This document shows, piece by piece, positions 7,500 to 14,997 of a DNA stretch of 64,000 nucleotides; within the stretch, counting starts at the first letter, position 1; each line of letters opens with the position of its first letter. The DNA lies in contig NZ_JADPMV010000001.1 in the NCBI RefSeq assembly GCF_018398425.1, forward strand, positions 2,356,001-2,420,000, read 5' to 3'. Position numbers and translations under genes: made by a program. The DNA comes from Pseudomonas lalucatii. Lineage in GTDB: Bacteria; Pseudomonadota; Gammaproteobacteria; Pseudomonadales; Pseudomonadaceae. The notes below the pieces were generated by a model. It saw only the letters and a program-made list of their open reading frames with translations, was not told the DNA's origin and searched no databases.

Positions 7500-10343
7500 T
7501 CAGAGCTGGGTCACCTTGATCCGCGGCAGGAAGTCGAGCTGCTCCTTGGTGAAGGCCTGGAACTCCTCCTGCCACTGCGACGGCGCCTCGACCTTGCTGA
7601 CCTGCACCGCGGTGACCTTGTACTCGGGACAGTTGGTCGCCCAGTCCGAGTTGTCGGTGGTGATCACGTTGGCGCCGGACTCCGGATGGTGGAAGGTGGT
7701 GTAGACCACCCCCGGCTGCATGCGCTCGGTAACCACCGCGCGCATCACCGTCTCGCCGGCGCGGCTGTTGATGCCGACCCAGTCGCCGTTCTTGATGCCG
7801 CGGTCCTCGGCGTCCACCGGGTGCAGCTCCAGCACGTCCTCGGCGTGCCAGGCGCCGTTGTCGGTGCGGCGGGTCTGCGCGCCGACGTTGTACTGCGAGA
7901 GGATGCGCCCGGTGGTGAGGATCAGCGGGCGCTTGCGCGAGGTGCGCTCCTCGGTGGGGATGTACTCGGTGACCATGAAGCGGCCCTTGCCGCGCACGAA
8001 ATGGTCCTCGTGCATGATCGGCGTGCCCTCCGGCGCCTCGTCGTTGCACGGCCACTGGATGCTGCCCAGGCGGTCGAGCTTGGCGTAGCTGACCCCGGTG
8101 AAGGTCGGGGTCAGGCGGGCGATCTCGTCCATGATCTGCGACGGGTGGCTGTAGTTCATCGGGTAGCCCAGGGCGTTGGACAGCGCCACAGTGACCTCCC
8201 AGTCTTCCTTGCCGGCCAGCGGCGGCATCACCTTGCGCACCGGCGAGATACGCCGCTCGGCGTTGGTGAAGGTGCCGTTCTTCTCCAGGAAGGAAGCGCC
8301 CGGCAGGAACACGTGGGCGAACTTGGCGGTTTCGTTGAGGAACAGGTCCTGCACCACCACGCACTCCATTTCCTTCAGCGCGTCGGTGACGTGCTGGGTG
8401 TCCGGGTCGGACTGCGCCGGGTCTTCGCCCTGGATGTAGATGCCCTTGAAGGTGCCGGCATGGGCGGCAGCCAGCATGTTGGGGATACGCAGGCCCGGCT
8501 CGTCGAGCAGGGACACGCCCCAGGCCTCTTCGAACAGCGGGCGGATCACCGGGTCGGAGACGTGGCGGTAGCCCGGCAGCTCATGGGGGAAGGAGCCCAT
8601 GTCGCAGGAACCCTGCACGTTGTTCTGCCCGCGCAGCGGGTTGACGCCGACACCGGCGCGGCCGATGTTGCCGGTGGCCATGGCCAGGTTGGCGATGGCC
8701 ATCACGGTGGAGGAACCCTGGCTGTGCTCGGTCACGCCCAGCCCGTAGTAGATGGCCGCGTTGCCGCCGGTGGCGTACAGGCGCGCCGCGGCGCGCACTT
8801 CGGCCGCCGGCACGCCGGTGTTGGCCTCCATGGCTTCGGGGCTGTGCCGCTGGTCGGCGACGAAGGCGCGCCACTGCTGGAAGTCTTCGGCTTCGCAACG
8901 CTCGGCGACGAAGGCCTCGTCGACCAGGCCCTCGGTGACGATGACGTGGCCCAGGCTGTTGAGCAGGGCGACGTTGCTGCCGGGGCGCAGCTGCAGGTGG
9001 TGCTGGGCCTTGATGTGCGGCGAACGCACCAGGTCGATGCCGCGCGGGTCGGCGACGATCAGCTTGGCGCCCTCGCGCAGGCGGCGCTTGAGCTGGGAGG
9101 CGAACACCGGGTGGCCGTCGGTGGGGTTGGCACCGATCACCAGCACCACGTCGGCGGCCAGCACCGAGTCGAAGTCCTGGGTCCCGGCCGACTCGCCGAG
9201 GGTGACCTTGAGGCCGTAGCCGGTCGGCGAATGGCAGACCCGCGCGCAGGTGTCGACGTTGTTGTTGCCGAAGGCGGCGCGCACCAGCTTCTGCACCAGG
9301 TAGGCTTCTTCGTTGGTGCAGCGCGAGGAGGTCAGGCCGCCGACCGCGTTCTGCCCGTACTGCGCCTGGATCTCCTTGAAACGCTTGGCGGCGTAGCCGA
9401 TCGCCTCGTCCCAGCTGACGGTGCGCCAGGGCTGGTCGATGCTGTCGCGGATCATCGGCGCCTTGATGCGGTCCGGGTGGGTGGCGTAGCCCCAGGCGAA
9501 GCGGCCCTTGACGCAGGAGTGGCCGTGGTTGGCGTGGCCATCCTTGTTCGGCACCATGCGCACCACTTCGTTGCCCTTGACCTCGGCCTTGAACGAGCAG
9601 CCGACGCCGCAATAGGCGCAGGTGGTGGTGACGCTGCGCTCGGCCTGGCCCATCTCGATCACCGACTTCTCCATCAGCGTGGCGGTCGGGCAGGCCTGCA
9701 CGCAGGCGCCGCAGGACACGCACTCGGAGTCGAGGAAGTCCTCGTCCTGGCCGGCGGCCACGCGCGAGTCGAAGCCGCGGCCGTCGATGGTCAGGGCGAA
9801 GGTGCCTTGCACCTCCTCACAGGCGCGCACGCAGCGGTTGCAGACGATGCACTTGGCGGGGTCGTAGCTGAAATAGGGGTTGGACTCGTCCTTGGCCTCG
9901 GCCAGGTGGGTCTTCACCGGGTCGTAGCGCACTTCGCGCAGGCCGACCACGCCGGCCATGTCCTGCAGCTCGCAGTTGCCGTTGGCCGAACAGGTCAGGC
10001 AGTCCAGCGGGTGGTCGGAGATGTACAGCTCCATGGTGCCGCGGCGCAGCTCGGCCAGCTTCGGGCTCTGCGTGCGGACCTTCATGCCCGGCTCCACCGG
10101 GGTGGTGCAGGAGGCCGGGTAGCCGCGGCGGCCTTCGATCTCCACGGTGCACAGGCGGCAGGAGCCGAACGGCTCGAGGCTGTCGCTGGCGCACAGCTTG
10201 GGCACGGCGATGCCGGCCTCCTGGGCCGCGCGCATCACCGAGGTGCCGGCCGGCACGGTGATGGCGGTGCCGTCGATTTCCACCGTTACCGGGGCACCGG
10301 TACGGGCGGGGGTGCCATAGTCGAGTTCACGATACAGGGCCAT
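7500..10343 (-). CDS. fdsA: NAD-dependent formate dehydrogenase, catalytic alpha subunit
   Basis: 947 residues; oxidises formate to CO2 at a bis-molybdopterin guanine dinucleotide centre and sends electrons through a chain of iron-sulfur clusters to FdsB. Domains in order: N-terminal 2Fe-2S ferredoxin region (GSCRLCTVEIEG about 61-72), the HPLDCLTCSANGNCELQ segment (about 111), two 4Fe-4S motifs CIVCNRCVRAC and CVSCGACVQACPT (about 165-225), the MopB 4Fe-4S motif CAYCGVGC (about 242), then the molybdopterin oxidoreductase core. The metal-ligand site is CARVCHSPT near residue 370, so the active site uses cysteine and no selenocysteine insertion is needed. FdsA and FdsB are separated by 15 bases. 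Confidence 0.95.
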   Translation of the reverse strand: MALYRELDYGTPARTGAPVTVEIDGTAITVPAGTSVMRAAQEAGIAVPKLCASDSLEPFGSCRLCTVEIEGRRGYPASCTTPVEPGMKVRTQSPKLAELRRGTMELYISDHPLDCLTCSANGNCELQDMAGVVGLREVRYDPVKTHLAEAKDESNPYFSYDPAKCIVCNRCVRACEEVQGTFALTIDGRGFDSRVAAGQDEDFLDSECVSCGACVQACPTATLMEKSVIEMGQAERSVTTTCAYCGVGCSFKAEVKGNEVVRMVPNKDGHANHGHSCVKGRFAWGYATHPDRIKAPMIRDSIDQPWRTVSWDEAIGYAAKRFKEIQAQYGQNAVGGLTSSRCTNEEAYLVQKLVRAAFGNNNVDTCARVCHSPTGYGLKVTLGESAGTQDFDSVLAADVVLVIGANPTDGHPVFASQLKRRLREGAKLIVADPRGIDLVRSPHIKAQHHLQLRPGSNVALLNSLGHVIVTEGLVDEAFVAERCEAEDFQQWRAFVADQRHSPEAMEANTGVPAAEVRAAARLYATGGNAAIYYGLGVTEHSQGSSTVMAIANLAMATGNIGRAGVGVNPLRGQNNVQGSCDMGSFPHELPGYRHVSDPVIRPLFEEAWGVSLLDEPGLRIPNMLAAAHAGTFKGIYIQGEDPAQSDPDTQHVTDALKEMECVVVQDLFLNETAKFAHVFLPGASFLEKNGTFTNAERRISPVRKVMPPLAGKEDWEVTVALSNALGYPMNYSHPSQIMDEIARLTPTFTGVSYAKLDRLGSIQWPCNDEAPEGTPIMHEDHFVRGKGRFMVTEYIPTEERTSRKRPLILTTGRILSQYNVGAQTRRTDNGAWHAEDVLELHPVDAEDRGIKNGDWVGINSRAGETVMRAVVTERMQPGVVYTTFHHPESGANVITTDNSDWATNCPEYKVTAVQVSKVEAPSQWQEEFQAFTKEQLDFLPRIKVTQL

Positions 10344-10358
10344 GAGGACGCCTCCGGA

Positions 10359-11948
10359 TCAGCGGGCTTCGGTGGCGTCTGACGACGCCCCGAAGTCCTC
10401 GGGAAAGTGGTTGATGGCACTGAGCACCGGGTAGGGTGTCATGCCGCCGAGGGCGCACAGCGAGGCCCCGAGCATGGTGTCGCAGAGGCTCTTGAGCAGC
10501 TCGATGCGACCCGGCTGCGGCCCTTCGGAGCGGGCCACGATGATCTGCTCGAGCAGCTCCTCGCCGCGGGTCGAGCCGATCCGGCACGGCGTGCACTTGC
10601 CGCAGGATTCCACCGCGCAGAACTCCATGGCGTAGCGGGCCATGTCGGCCATGTCGACGCTGTCGTCGAACACCACTATGCCGCCGTGGCCGAGCACCGC
10701 GCCGAGGGCGGCGAAGGCCTCGTAGTCCAGCGGGGTGTCGAACTGCGACTCCGGCAGGTAGGCGCCCAGCGGGCCGCCGACCTGCACCGCGCGGATCGGC
10801 CGGCCGCTGGCCGAGCCGCCGCCGTATTCATACAGCAGCTCGCGCAGGGTGACGCCGAAGGCCTTCTCGATCAGGCCGCCGCGGGCGATGTTGCCGGTCA
10901 GCTGGATCGGCAGGGTGCCGAGCGAGCGGCCCATGCCGTAGTCCTTGTAGTAGGCGCCGCCCTTGTCGAGGATGATCGGCACCGAGGCCAGGGAGATCAC
11001 GTTGTTGATCACCGTCGGCTGGCCAAACAGGCCCTCGATGGCCGGCAACGGCGGCTTCGGCCGCACGGTGCCGCGCTTGCCCTCGAGGCTCTCCAGCAGC
11101 GCGGTTTCCTCGCCACAGATGTAGGCGCCGGCGCCGCGGCGCAGCTCCAGGTGGAAGGCCTTGCCGCTGCCGAGCACGTCGTCGCCCAGGTAGCCGGCGG
11201 CGTAGGCGCTGGCGATGGTCGCCTGCAGCGTCGCCTCGGCATGCGGGTATTCGGAGCGCAGGTAGATGTAGCCCATGGTGGCACCAACGGCGAGACCGGC
11301 GATGGTCATGCCCTCGATCAACACATAGGGGTCGTCTTCCATCACCATGCGGTCGGAGAAGGTGCCGGAGTCGCCCTCGTCGGCGTTGCAGACGATGTAC
11401 TTCTGTGCGGCCTCGCAGCCGGCCACGGTGCGCCACTTGATGCCGGTGGGGAAGGCCGCGCCGCCACGGCCGCGCAGGCCGGATTCGGTGACCTCGGCGA
11501 CGATCGCCTCGGGGCTCATGCCCAGGGCGCGCTTGAGGCCGCGGTAGCCGTCGTGGGCGATGTAGTCGTCCAGCGACAGCGGGTCGGTGATGCCGGCGCG
11601 GGCGAAGGTCAGGCGCTCCTGGCGCTTGAGGTAGTCGATCTCCTCGGTCAGGCCGTGGCCCAGGGCATGCGCCTTGCCTTCGAGGAAGCCGGCGTCGAAC
11701 AGCCCCGCCACGTCCTTGGCCTTGACCGGGCCATAGGCCACGCGACCGGCCGGGGTGGCGACCTCGACCATCGGCTCGAGCCAGAACAGCCCGCGCGAGC
11801 CGTTGCGCACCAGCTTGATCTCCAGGTTGCGCGCCTTGGCCTCGGCGGCGATGGCCTGGGCCACCCGGTCGGCGCCCAGGCTCAGGGCGGTGGCGTCGCG
11901 GGGGACGTAAACGGTCAGGGTGCCTGCGCTCATGCTGTTCTCGCTCAT
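10359..11948 (-). CDS. fdsB: NAD-dependent formate dehydrogenase, NADH-binding beta subunit
   Basis: 529 residues, NuoF-like. It takes electrons from the alpha subunit clusters to FMN and reduces NAD. Residues 1-120 are a thioredoxin-like extension. The FMN/NAD domain shows GLRGRGGAAFPTG (about 187), CNADEGDSGTFSDR and GAYICGEETALLESLEG. The C-terminal 4Fe-4S motif is CGKCTPCRIGSTRGEELL. Start ATG overlaps the fdsG stop by four bases (ATGA). An alternative ATG lies five codons downstream. Confidence 0.95.
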   Translation of the reverse strand: MSENSMSAGTLTVYVPRDATALSLGADRVAQAIAAEAKARNLEIKLVRNGSRGLFWLEPMVEVATPAGRVAYGPVKAKDVAGLFDAGFLEGKAHALGHGLTEEIDYLKRQERLTFARAGITDPLSLDDYIAHDGYRGLKRALGMSPEAIVAEVTESGLRGRGGAAFPTGIKWRTVAGCEAAQKYIVCNADEGDSGTFSDRMVMEDDPYVLIEGMTIAGLAVGATMGYIYLRSEYPHAEATLQATIASAYAAGYLGDDVLGSGKAFHLELRRGAGAYICGEETALLESLEGKRGTVRPKPPLPAIEGLFGQPTVINNVISLASVPIILDKGGAYYKDYGMGRSLGTLPIQLTGNIARGGLIEKAFGVTLRELLYEYGGGSASGRPIRAVQVGGPLGAYLPESQFDTPLDYEAFAALGAVLGHGGIVVFDDSVDMADMARYAMEFCAVESCGKCTPCRIGSTRGEELLEQIIVARSEGPQPGRIELLKSLCDTMLGASLCALGGMTPYPVLSAINHFPEDFGASSDATEAR

Positions 11949-12439
11949 GCCTGTGCCTCCTGTTCTGCCAGCAGAGCCAGCAGGCCCTCGGCGTCGACGC
12001 GACCGTGCAGCTCGCCGTTGAGCATGGCGTTCGGCGCGCAGGCGCAGTTGCCCAGGCAGTACACCGGCTCGAAGGTCAGGCTGCCGTCTTCGCGGGTCTC
12101 ACCCAGTTGCAGGCCGAGCTTGTCCTGCAGCTCGACGGTCAGCGCCTTGACCCCCATCGACTGGCAGGCCTCGGCCTGGCACAGTTTGAGGTGCTGGCGG
12201 CCGGGCGGGCTGGCGCGGAAGTCGTGGTAGAAGCTGACTACCCCGTGCACCTCGGCGCGCGACAGGCAGAGCTCCTCGGCGATCAGCGGCAGCAGCTCGG
12301 GCGGCACGGCGCCGAGACGGTCCTGGATGTCGTGGAGAATGGGCAGCAGGGCGCCGGGTTGCCCGCGGTGCGCGGCCAGTACCTCACGGGTAACGGCCTG
12401 GCACTGTTCGGGGTCGAAGCGCTGGGGAAGAGTGGCCAT
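11945..12439 (-). CDS. fdsG: NAD-dependent formate dehydrogenase, gamma subunit
   Basis: 164 residues, NuoE-like thioredoxin-fold protein carrying one 2Fe-2S cluster. Ligand motifs are CQAEACQSMG and CLGNCACAPN, the latter followed by AMLNGELHG. The ATG chosen gives MATLPQRFDPEQC; the frame stays open for 53 codons upstream, but those residues resemble no family member. It is the first gene of the operon and lies 203 bases from a divergent regulator, so the shared region 12440-12642 should hold both promoters. A CTTATACT sequence near 12562 is a possible -10 element. Confidence 0.93.
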   Translation of the reverse strand: MATLPQRFDPEQCQAVTREVLAAHRGQPGALLPILHDIQDRLGAVPPELLPLIAEELCLSRAEVHGVVSFYHDFRASPPGRQHLKLCQAEACQSMGVKALTVELQDKLGLQLGETREDGSLTFEPVYCLGNCACAPNAMLNGELHGRVDAEGLLALLAEQEAQA

Positions 12440-12642
12440 GTGCGATGCTCCAGCCGGCAGGCTTAGCCGGTGCTGTCGGGGAGATGACGCGGTCCATTCA
12501 CGGTTTATGGGCCGGTTATCTCTGGCGGTCGCCTTACGGCTCGCCACATATGAAATAAAGTTCTTATACTCGGACGCAGAACAGGCCCGATAACGCAAAG
12601 TACCATGGGCTCCCCCTCGAACAAATATGAAGCCCTGATCAT

Positions 12643-13731
12643 ATGATCCGCATCGAAATCCAACCGCGCTGGCGCTTCCACCAGAGCGACGGCAGCAGCC
12701 TCGACCCCCAGGGCCTGGCCCTGCTGCAGGCGGTGCACGACACCGGCAAGCTGACCGAGGCCGCCGCCCGGGTCGGCTACTCCTACCGCCACGCCTGGAA
12801 CCTGCTGGGCAAGTGGCAGGCCTTCTTCGGCAGCCCGCTGATCGAGCTGGAGCGGGGCAAGGGCGCGCGCCTGGCGCCGCTCGGCGAGAAACTGCTGTGG
12901 GCCGACCAGCGCATCCGCGCCCGCCTGTCGCCGCAGCTGGACAACCTGGCCGGCGAACTGGAACTGGAACTCAACCGGGTGCTGCAGGCCAGCAACCCCG
13001 GGCTGCGCATCTTCGCCAGCCATGGCTTCGCCGTGGCGGCGCTGCGCGAGTGGCTGGAACAGGACCCCAGCTGGCAGTGGGAACTGCAGTTTCGCAGCGG
13101 CAGCGAGGCGATGATCGCCCTGCACCGCCGCGACTGCGAGGTGGCCGGCCTGCACGTGCCGGTCGGCCCCCTCGGCGCCCTGAGCCTGAAGCGCATCCAG
13201 CCCTGGCTGCGCCCGGACCTGCGGGTGATCACCTTCGTCGAACGCACCCAGGGGTTGATCCTCGCCCCCGGCAACCCAGGCGGCGTGCGGGACCTGGCCG
13301 ACCTGCTACGCGGCGACCTGCGCTTCGTCAACCGCGAGCAGGGCTCGGGCACGCGCATGCTGCTGGAGAGCCTGTTGCGCCGCGACAACCTGGACAGCGC
13401 ATTGATCAACGGTTTCCATAACGAAGAGTTCACCCATGCCGCCGTGGCCGCCTACGTCGCCAGCGGCATGGCCGACGCCGGCTTCGGCGTCGAGGCGGCG
13501 GCGCGCCAGTTCGGCCTGACCTTCATCCCCATGGCCCGGGAAAACTACTGCCTGCTGTGCCACGAGGACAGCCTCGAGCTGCCGGCCATGGGCGCCCTGC
13601 TCAGGGTGCTGCAGAACCCCGAGTTCCAGGGCCGCATCGCCCAGCTGCCCGGCTACACCCTGAGCCGCCCGGGTGCGGTGCTGCCGTTGCCCCAGGCGCT
13701 GGAGCAGTGGCGCAAGGAGAGCCCGCTATAA
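12643..13731 (+). CDS. ModE-like HTH regulator with PBP-like sensor domain
   Basis: 362 residues. Residues 1-95 resemble the ModE N-terminal winged helix (LLQAVHDTGKLTEAAARVGY, then HAWNLLGKW and LERGKGARLAPLG). Residues 115-350 form a substrate-binding-like domain with FASHGFAVAALREWL, VNREQGSGTRMLLE and a C-terminal IPMARENYCLLC segment. This pairing of ModE-type DNA binding with a periplasmic-binding-like sensor is common next to molybdoenzyme genes. Its divergent position from fdsGBAD makes it the likely regulator of formate dehydrogenase, perhaps responding to an oxyanion such as molybdate or formate. The ligand is inference. Confidence 0.85.
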   Translation: MIRIEIQPRWRFHQSDGSSLDPQGLALLQAVHDTGKLTEAAARVGYSYRHAWNLLGKWQAFFGSPLIELERGKGARLAPLGEKLLWADQRIRARLSPQLDNLAGELELELNRVLQASNPGLRIFASHGFAVAALREWLEQDPSWQWELQFRSGSEAMIALHRRDCEVAGLHVPVGPLGALSLKRIQPWLRPDLRVITFVERTQGLILAPGNPGGVRDLADLLRGDLRFVNREQGSGTRMLLESLLRRDNLDSALINGFHNEEFTHAAVAAYVASGMADAGFGVEAAARQFGLTFIPMARENYCLLCHEDSLELPAMGALLRVLQNPEFQGRIAQLPGYTLSRPGAVLPLPQALEQWRKESPL

Positions 13732-13955
13732 CCGCGCGCCGATACCGGCATAACGCCATCGCTCGAGCACAGTCACTCAGCCCTGCCGGGGCGCGACCAA
13801 GAAGCCTCAGACCGCCACCGTTCGCCGAAGTTCTCCTCAAAAAACAAATATTTAGCAACTGAGAACAAAGTCATGCAGCTCGTCGGCAGGTGCTTGCGCG
13901 CACCTCGCAGCGGCCCGAGGATCGCCGCCATGTCCACACAGAGGCCCTCATCCTC

Positions 13956-14446
13956 ATGAACTACTCCTCGATCCTCCTGTTGTCCCTGAGCCTGGCCAGC
14001 GGCACCGTGCTCGCCGGCAGTAGCGAAGCCGGCATCGGCGGCGCCCTGGGCGGGGTATTGGGTGCCGTGGTTGGCCAGCAGGTCGGCGGCAATACCGGCG
14101 CGGCCATCGGTGCCGGGGTCGGCGGTGCGGCCGGCAGCGCGGTCGGCGCCGAACCGCCGCAGCACACCGGGCGGTATCCGGCGGCGCCCCTGGGCGGCGC
14201 CGGCAGCATCATCGGCCAGCAGGTCGGCGGCACCACCGGCGGCCTGATCGGCGCCGCGATCGGCAGCGGCGGCGGCGGTGCCCTGGGCAACTACTACGGC
14301 AACCCAGCCGCTACGACGACGATCGTCGTCATTACCACGACGACCGCCGCTACTATCGCGACGACCGCCATGGCCACCGCCACTACCGCAAACATGGCAA
14401 GCGCCATGGCTGGCACCGCGGCCACGGCCATGACCACGACGATTGA
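13956..14446 (+). pseudogene. Glycine-zipper protein with His/Arg-rich tail, frameshifted
   Basis: The ATG gives MNYSSILLLSLSLASGTVLA, a signal peptide, followed by glycine-zipper repeats (GIGGALGGVLGAVVGQQVGG, then GGTTGGLIGAAIGSGGGGAL). The frame changes near 14303: the natural tail, RYDDDRRHYHDDRRYYRDDR and on to HGHDHDD, is in the frame ending TGA 14444-14446. The change equals loss of one base, most simply in the CCC run. Without the repair, translation runs on to 14501 as a low-complexity Thr/Ala tail. Glycine-zipper proteins usually associate with the outer membrane; the His-rich tail could bind metal. A frameshifted paralogue follows. Confidence 0.65.
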
Positions 14447-14500
14447 TCCGGCGAGGCCGCGCCCGGTCCCGCTCCCCATTACCCTCTTGAGAACGATCTA

Positions 14501-14938
14501 ATGCGCACACTCCTTTCCGCGCTGGCCTTCAGCGCCCTGGCGGCAACGCCTTCGCCGGCGACAGCAACAGGTCGCCATCGGCAGCGGCATCGGCGGCGGC
14601 GCCCTCCCGGCAGCGTCATCAGCCCAGCAGGTCGGCGGCAGCACCAGCGCCGCCGTCGGCGCCGCCTCGGCTGGCGCGGCCGGCGGCGTGATCCCGCGAC
14701 GGCAACAAGACCGAGGCGGCCCTGGGCGGCGGCCTGGGTGCCGCCGGCGGCTCAGTGATCGGCGGCAAGCTCGGCGGCAGCACCCGGCTCGACCATCGGT
14801 GCCGGCCTGGGTGGCGCCGCCGGCGCCTGGGCAGCGGATAGTAACGGCAGCCGTCGCGACGACGGCGGTCATTACCACGGCGACAACGGCCATCACTACG
14901 GCCACAAGAAACACAAGCACAAACACAAGCACCACTGA
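14501..14938 (+). pseudogene. Second glycine-zipper/His-rich gene, several frameshifts
   Basis: ATG at 14501 gives MRTLLSALAFSALA, a signal start. Joining the three frames recovers GIGGGA, QQVGGSTSAAVGAA, GRDGNKTEAALGGGLGAAGG and then AADSNGSRRDDGGHYHGD with a tail of HKKHKHKHKHH before TGA at 14936-14938. No single frame encodes the whole protein. Layout and composition match the gene just upstream, so these are tandem paralogues. A terminator follows. Either the gene is decayed or this stretch of sequence has several indel errors. Confidence 0.6.
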
Positions 14939-14952
14939 GTGCCCGCCCCTGC

Positions 14953-14979
14953 CGAAAGCCCGCCCAGCGCGGGCTTTCG
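14953..14979. terminator. Bidirectional terminator
   Basis: CGAAAGCCCGC pairs with GCGGGCTTTCG around CCAGC. It lies between the convergent glycine-zipper gene and the acyl-ligase gene. Confidence 0.8.
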
Positions 14980-14997
14980 CGCTTCTGCGCGCCCGCC

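Noticed and set aside
9225..9260. Selenocysteine site in formate dehydrogenase
   Set aside because: The metal-ligand position is a Cys codon within CARVCHSPT; no in-frame TGA.
7437..10382. 981-codon plus-strand frame opposite fdsA
   Set aside because: High-GC mirror frame of a gene with full formate dehydrogenase motifs; the residues are His/Val/Gly-rich low complexity.
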